Assembly (NCBI GenBank): GCA_031254835.1
Contig: JAIRTQ010000028.1
Span: forward strand, 1-8,226
DNA: 8,226 nucleotides
Source of the DNA: Puniceicoccales bacterium
Lineage (GTDB): Bacteria > Verrucomicrobiota > Verrucomicrobiia > Opitutales > JAIRLM01
Reading direction: 5' to 3'
Shown: positions 4,810 to 8,226 of the stretch, in pieces
Layout: each line of letters opens with the position of its first letter
Position numbering within the stretch: the first letter of the stretch is position 1
The notes under the pieces: generated by a model
What the model saw: the letters and a program-made list of their open reading frames with translations, nothing else
What the model was told of the DNA's origin: nothing
The model's database searches: none
Made by a program: the position numbers and the translations under genes

Positions 4810-7494
4810 ATGGCAGAAAAATTTGTGTATGAATTCGGCGCCCGAACGGACGGGGACGCGAAGATGAAGGAGCTGCTGGGCGGCAAGGGGGCAAATTTGG
4901 CCGAGATGGCGCGCATAGGCCTTCCCGTCCCGCCCGGATTCACCATCACGACGGCCGTCTGTGCGGCTTTTACGGCCAAAGGCGGGCTGCCAGAAGAAGT
5001 AGATGCGCAAAAAAATGCCGCGCTGGCCAACGTGGAGAAGCAGGTGGGGCGCCGCTTCGGCGACGCAAAGGACCCGCTGCTGTTCTCGGTTCGTTCCGGC
5101 GCCCGAGAGTCCATGCCGGGCATGATGGACACAATCCTTAATTTGGGGCTAAACGACGAAACGGTCCTGGGATTGGCCGCCGCCACCAACAATCCCCGCT
5201 TCGCCTACGACTCCTACCGCCGCTTCATTCAAATGTACGGCGACGTAGTACTAGAGGTACATGCCGAGGACGAGCACTCCCACGACCCCTTCGAAGAAAT
5301 TTTATCCGCCGTCAAGAGGTCCTCGGGCGTTCAATTCGATAATCAGCTCAGCGAAGCAAACTTAAGAGACATCATCGAACGCTACAAGGAGCTGATTCAA
5401 AAGGTCACGGGCCGTTCTTTCCCTCAGGACGTCCATCAGCAGCTGCTCGGCGCCATCGGGGCGGTATTCAAGTCCTGGAACAACCAGCGGGCCATCCTCT
5501 ATCGACGCAAGTACGGCATTCCGGGCGAGTGGGGCACGGCGGTCAACGTGCAGTCCATGGTCTTCGGCAACATGGGACCTGATTCGGCTACCGGCGTGGC
5601 ATTTACGCGGGATCCGGCCAGCGGCGAGAACGTTTTTTACGGCGAATACCTCATCGACGCCCAGGGGGAAGACGTGGTGGCCGGCATTCGCACGCCCAAC
5701 CCAATCCGGCAGATGGAAAAGGACATGCCCGCCGTCTATGGGGAGCTGGTGGCCATGCGGAAGAAGTTAGAATCTCACTTCCATGACATGCAGGATTTCG
5801 AATTTACCGTGCAGCAGAACAAGTTGTACATGCTGCAGACCCGCAACGGGAAGCGGACCGGATTCGCCGCAATGCGCATCGCCCTCGAGATGGAACGGGA
5901 TGGACTCATCGACCAGAAAACCGCCATCGGCCGCATCCCGGCCGACTCCATCACCACCTTGCTGGCGCCCATCTTTGACGGGAAAGAGCAGGCCAAGGCC
6001 AAAGTCATCGGTAAGGGGTTGCCGGCAGGACCGGGGGCCGCCTCCGGGAAGGTCTGCTTTTCCGCCGCCAAGGCCGAAGAGCTGCACCGGTGCGGGGAAA
6101 AGGCCCTTCTCTGCCGGGCAGAGACTTCGCCGGAGGACATCCGCGGCATGCTGGCTTCTGAGGGAATTCTCACCAGCCGCGGCGGCGTAAGTTCGCACGC
6201 GGCACTGGTGGCGAGGCAGATGGGAAAGGTCTGCGTAGTGGGTGCGGCGACATTGGAGATCGACTACGGCAGCCGCTCCATGCGGGCCGGCGCGGTCACG
6301 GTCAAGGAGGGCGATGAGATCTCCATCGATGGCACAAGAGGGGAGGTCTACCTGGGCTCCCTGGCCACGGTGCCATCGGAGATAAATCAGGTATTGGAAG
6401 GGACTTTACCCGCCGAGAAAAGCGCCATCTACGGCATGTTCGCTAGGCTCATGGAATGGTGCGACGGGTGCCGAAAATTGAAAGTCTACCTCAACGCCGA
6501 CTCCCCACAACAGGCAAAGGCCGGACTGCGCTACGGCGGCGAGGGGGTCGGGCTTATCCGTACGGAACACATGTTCTTCGAGGGCGGCCGCATCGACTTT
6601 ATGCGGGAGATGATCCTGGCGGAGACGGCGGCGGAGCGGGAGAAGGCCCTCGCCAAATTGCTGCCGATGCAGCGGGAGGACTTTATCGGCATCTTCACCG
6701 CCATGGAGGGCCTGCCGGTCAACATCCGCTTCCTGGATCCGCCCCTCCACGAGTTCGTTCCGCACGACGAGGATACCCAGCGGGCTCTGGGAAAGAAGTT
6801 TAATATTCCTTTCGAGCGGATCCGGGCCCGGGTAGAGGCGTTGAAGGAATTTAATCCCATGCTGGGCCACCGGGGCTGCCGGCTGGGCATTTCCTACCCG
6901 GAAGTGAGCCGCATGCAGGCCCGGGCCGTCTTTGAAGCGGTCGTGCACTGCAAAAAGCAGAACATTGCCGTCCACCCGGAGATCATGATTCCGCTGATAG
7001 GATTCGTGAAAGAGCTGCGTCACCAGGCGGATATCGTCCAGGAGGCGGCGAGGGCGGTGCGGGAAGAATCGGGCGTGCAGTTCGACTACCTGCTGGGCAC
7101 GATGTTAGAATTGCCGCGGGCCTGCCTGCGGGCCGGGGAAATCGCGGAAATCGCTCAGTTCTGCAGCTTCGGATCCAATGATCTGACCCAGACCGCACTC
7201 GGCATGAGCCGCGACGACATGGGCAGCTTTCTGGACCGCTACAATGAGCTGGAAATTTTCACGCAGAATCCTTTCGCCACCATCGACATGGAGGGCGTTG
7301 GGGAGCTGATGAAAATTGCCGTCGAAAGGGCGCGGAAAACGCGCCCGGGCATTGTTCTGGGCATCTGCGGCGAACACGGCGGCGAGCCGCTGTCGGTAAA
7401 ATTCGCCCACGCCATCGGCCTCACCTACGTGAGCTGCTCGCCGAACCGGGTCCCCGTGGCCAAGCTGGCCGCCGCTCAGGCGGCGCTGACATAG
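4810..7494 (+). CDS. ppdK: Pyruvate, phosphate dikinase
   Basis: PPDK reversibly converts PEP, AMP and pyrophosphate into pyruvate, ATP and phosphate; bacteria use it in pyrophosphate-linked glycolysis or to make PEP. The 894-residue product is complete and of usual length (about 870-900). The N-terminal ATP-grasp domain shows LLGGKGANLAEM (22-33) and SVRSGARESMPGMMDT (93-108). The central swivelling domain holds the phosphohistidine in TSRGGVSSHAALVAR, His463. The C-terminal PEP/pyruvate barrel shows GEGVGLIRTEHMFFE (577-591), LGHRGCRLGISYPE (685-698), FGSNDLTQTALGMSRDD (787-803) and GICGEHGG with the acid/base cysteine at 853. The residue two before the histidine is Ser461, where plant PPDK has the Thr controlled by its regulatory protein; no such regulator is in the window. 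Base composition is GC-rich, which explains several long antisense shadow frames. The gene appears monocistronic. The assignment is secure. Confidence 0.98.
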   Translation: MAEKFVYEFGARTDGDAKMKELLGGKGANLAEMARIGLPVPPGFTITTAVCAAFTAKGGLPEEVDAQKNAALANVEKQVGRRFGDAKDPLLFSVRSGARESMPGMMDTILNLGLNDETVLGLAAATNNPRFAYDSYRRFIQMYGDVVLEVHAEDEHSHDPFEEILSAVKRSSGVQFDNQLSEANLRDIIERYKELIQKVTGRSFPQDVHQQLLGAIGAVFKSWNNQRAILYRRKYGIPGEWGTAVNVQSMVFGNMGPDSATGVAFTRDPASGENVFYGEYLIDAQGEDVVAGIRTPNPIRQMEKDMPAVYGELVAMRKKLESHFHDMQDFEFTVQQNKLYMLQTRNGKRTGFAAMRIALEMERDGLIDQKTAIGRIPADSITTLLAPIFDGKEQAKAKVIGKGLPAGPGAASGKVCFSAAKAEELHRCGEKALLCRAETSPEDIRGMLASEGILTSRGGVSSHAALVARQMGKVCVVGAATLEIDYGSRSMRAGAVTVKEGDEISIDGTRGEVYLGSLATVPSEINQVLEGTLPAEKSAIYGMFARLMEWCDGCRKLKVYLNADSPQQAKAGLRYGGEGVGLIRTEHMFFEGGRIDFMREMILAETAAEREKALAKLLPMQREDFIGIFTAMEGLPVNIRFLDPPLHEFVPHDEDTQRALGKKFNIPFERIRARVEALKEFNPMLGHRGCRLGISYPEVSRMQARAVFEAVVHCKKQNIAVHPEIMIPLIGFVKELRHQADIVQEAARAVREESGVQFDYLLGTMLELPRACLRAGEIAEIAQFCSFGSNDLTQTALGMSRDDMGSFLDRYNELEIFTQNPFATIDMEGVGELMKIAVERARKTRPGIVLGICGEHGGEPLSVKFAHAIGLTYVSCSPNRVPVAKLAAAQAALT

Positions 7495-7519
7495 AGGCCA
7501 TCAAGGCCCTTAACGGCAA

Positions 7520-8161
7520 TTATCGAGTCGCAACAGTCCCGGTATGGTACTCTGCCCACCGGGCGTGACCGTCCGTGCAAAAGATAGCACCGCCCGCCAT
7601 CTCTACCGCAGAGGCAAAATCTTCTTTATTGAGTGACGATTGATTGGCATAGCCAGTTGACTCATTACTATATACTGATCCGTTACTCTTGAGCAAAATT
7701 CTGGCGTACTGCCCGTTTTCATAGCGAATCAACGCTATGTCGCGGCGGTAAAGTTTCGCCAACGATGCAAGCTCGGGAATTTTTAATTTTTCCCCGAAGT
7801 TAGCCAATTCTCGCGCCCTAGTAGGGTTAATATAGTCGCCGGAGACTGGCGTATCGGCTGCAATGGCAACTTCGACAGTTTCCTGTGTTATGAGTTCAAA
7901 TTCATCAGATGCCGCTGAACTGGATCCATCTTCAGGAGCAGCTTCAGGAGAAGGATCGGGATGTGCCGCTTCTGGCTCCTGTCCATACCCCAGCGCAATA
8001 AGATGGCGTGAAAGGTCAGCAAATTCACGCATTAGACGATATTTTTCCTTATTGCTAGTCGTACCCCTATATCTTCCCTTTTCGATGGCGCAGAACAAAC
8101 TTGAAAGCATACAGTTGCCTTCTCCTGGTATTTTTATCACCTTCCATTTTCCCGAATGCAT
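7520..8161 (-). CDS. OTU-like cysteine protease (putative deubiquitinase), start uncertain
   Basis: OTU proteases cleave ubiquitin or related conjugates; bacterial ones are often secreted effectors. Counting from the Met at 8161, the product has 213 residues. VIKIPGEGNCMLSSLFCAI matches the OTU nucleophile block (usual form GDGNC plus helix), with Cys17 as nucleophile and Glu14 where Asp is usual. ELASLAKLYRRDIALIRYENG (130-150) fits the later OTU helix and strand (compare EIxALAxxY..PIxVY). DGHARWAEYH places the candidate catalytic histidine at 199; the usual Asp/Asn two residues after it is absent (Arg201). An insert at about 61-87 is rich in Pro, Glu, Ala, Ser and Asp. No signal peptide is seen. 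The frame remains open upstream to the window edge (tail HTRALNDAKNELCQG), and AAGGA directly abuts the Met codon, too close to work, so the protein may begin beyond 8226. It converges on PPDK with 25 bases between. OTU assignment is likely; activity and substrate are unproven. Confidence 0.8.
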   Translation of the reverse strand: MHSGKWKVIKIPGEGNCMLSSLFCAIEKGRYRGTTSNKEKYRLMREFADLSRHLIALGYGQEPEAAHPDPSPEAAPEDGSSSAASDEFELITQETVEVAIAADTPVSGDYINPTRARELANFGEKLKIPELASLAKLYRRDIALIRYENGQYARILLKSNGSVYSNESTGYANQSSLNKEDFASAVEMAGGAIFCTDGHARWAEYHTGTVATR

Positions 8162-8226
8162 TCCTTGGCATAGTTCATTTTTGGCGTCATTTAGCGCTCT
8201 CGTATGCCCGCTATGCTCGCTAAAAT

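Noticed and set aside
4695..5192. 165-codon minus-strand frame over the PPDK start
   Set aside because: Most of it is antisense to the conserved N-terminal ATP-grasp region of PPDK; its composition is Ser/Pro/Ala-rich, as expected of a shadow frame.
6406..7023. 205-codon minus-strand frame inside PPDK
   Set aside because: It lies wholly antisense to a confidently identified enzyme in GC-rich DNA, where antisense frames stay open by chance, and it has no recognisable domain.
7495..7519. Terminator between the converging PPDK and OTU genes
   Set aside because: GGCC pairs with GGCC across a five-base loop, but the stem is only four pairs and no T run follows on either strand.
8190..8224. Inverted repeat TTTAGCG/CGCTAAA at the right edge
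   Set aside because: Seven-base arms with a 21-base loop inside a frame that is probably coding; too short to separate from chance.

Overview
This is a bacterial window with two housekeeping blocks between two accessory genes. The tRNAs, thymidylate synthase and pyruvate phosphate dikinase (PPDK) are ordinary bacterial types. Several genes lack a clear Shine-Dalgarno: thyA starts at GTG with none, the large left-hand gene has none, and PPDK has only a weak one. The phylum cannot be fixed by eye. An OTU-type cysteine protease gene is, in bacteria, most often found in host-associated or intracellular lineages such as Chlamydiae and Legionella. A host-associated Gram-negative is therefore a reasonable guess, but only a guess.

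Layout. From 1 to 2996 (minus strand) runs one uninterrupted reading frame of 998 visible codons that leaves the window at its C-terminal side. I do not recognise the protein. A roughly 295-base spacer (2997-3291) follows, holding a possible promoter and two doubtful small ORFs. Then come tRNA-Tyr(GTA) at 3292-3377 and tRNA-Asp(GTC) at 3398-3474, both minus strand with encoded CCA ends. thyA (3546-4343, minus) lies just upstream of them. A 466-base divergent intergenic region (4344-4809) carries several inverted repeats. PPDK (4810-7494, plus) is complete. A convergent OTU-like protease gene (7520-8161 or beyond, minus) ends 25 bases after PPDK, and its frame stays open to the right edge.

How the parts relate. 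thyA and the tRNAs point the same way, but a TTGACA-like element just upstream of tRNA-Asp suggests the tRNAs may have their own promoter. PPDK interconverts PEP and pyruvate and has no visible functional link to its neighbours. The large ORF and the OTU gene are visibly AT-richer than PPDK and thyA, and neither looks like core metabolism. They are the candidates for transferred or host-interaction genes. The main finds are the unrecognised protein of at least 998 residues, whose visible C-terminal end is enriched in cysteine, and the OTU protease with a variant GEGNC nucleophile motif and a Pro/Glu/Ala/Ser-rich insert.
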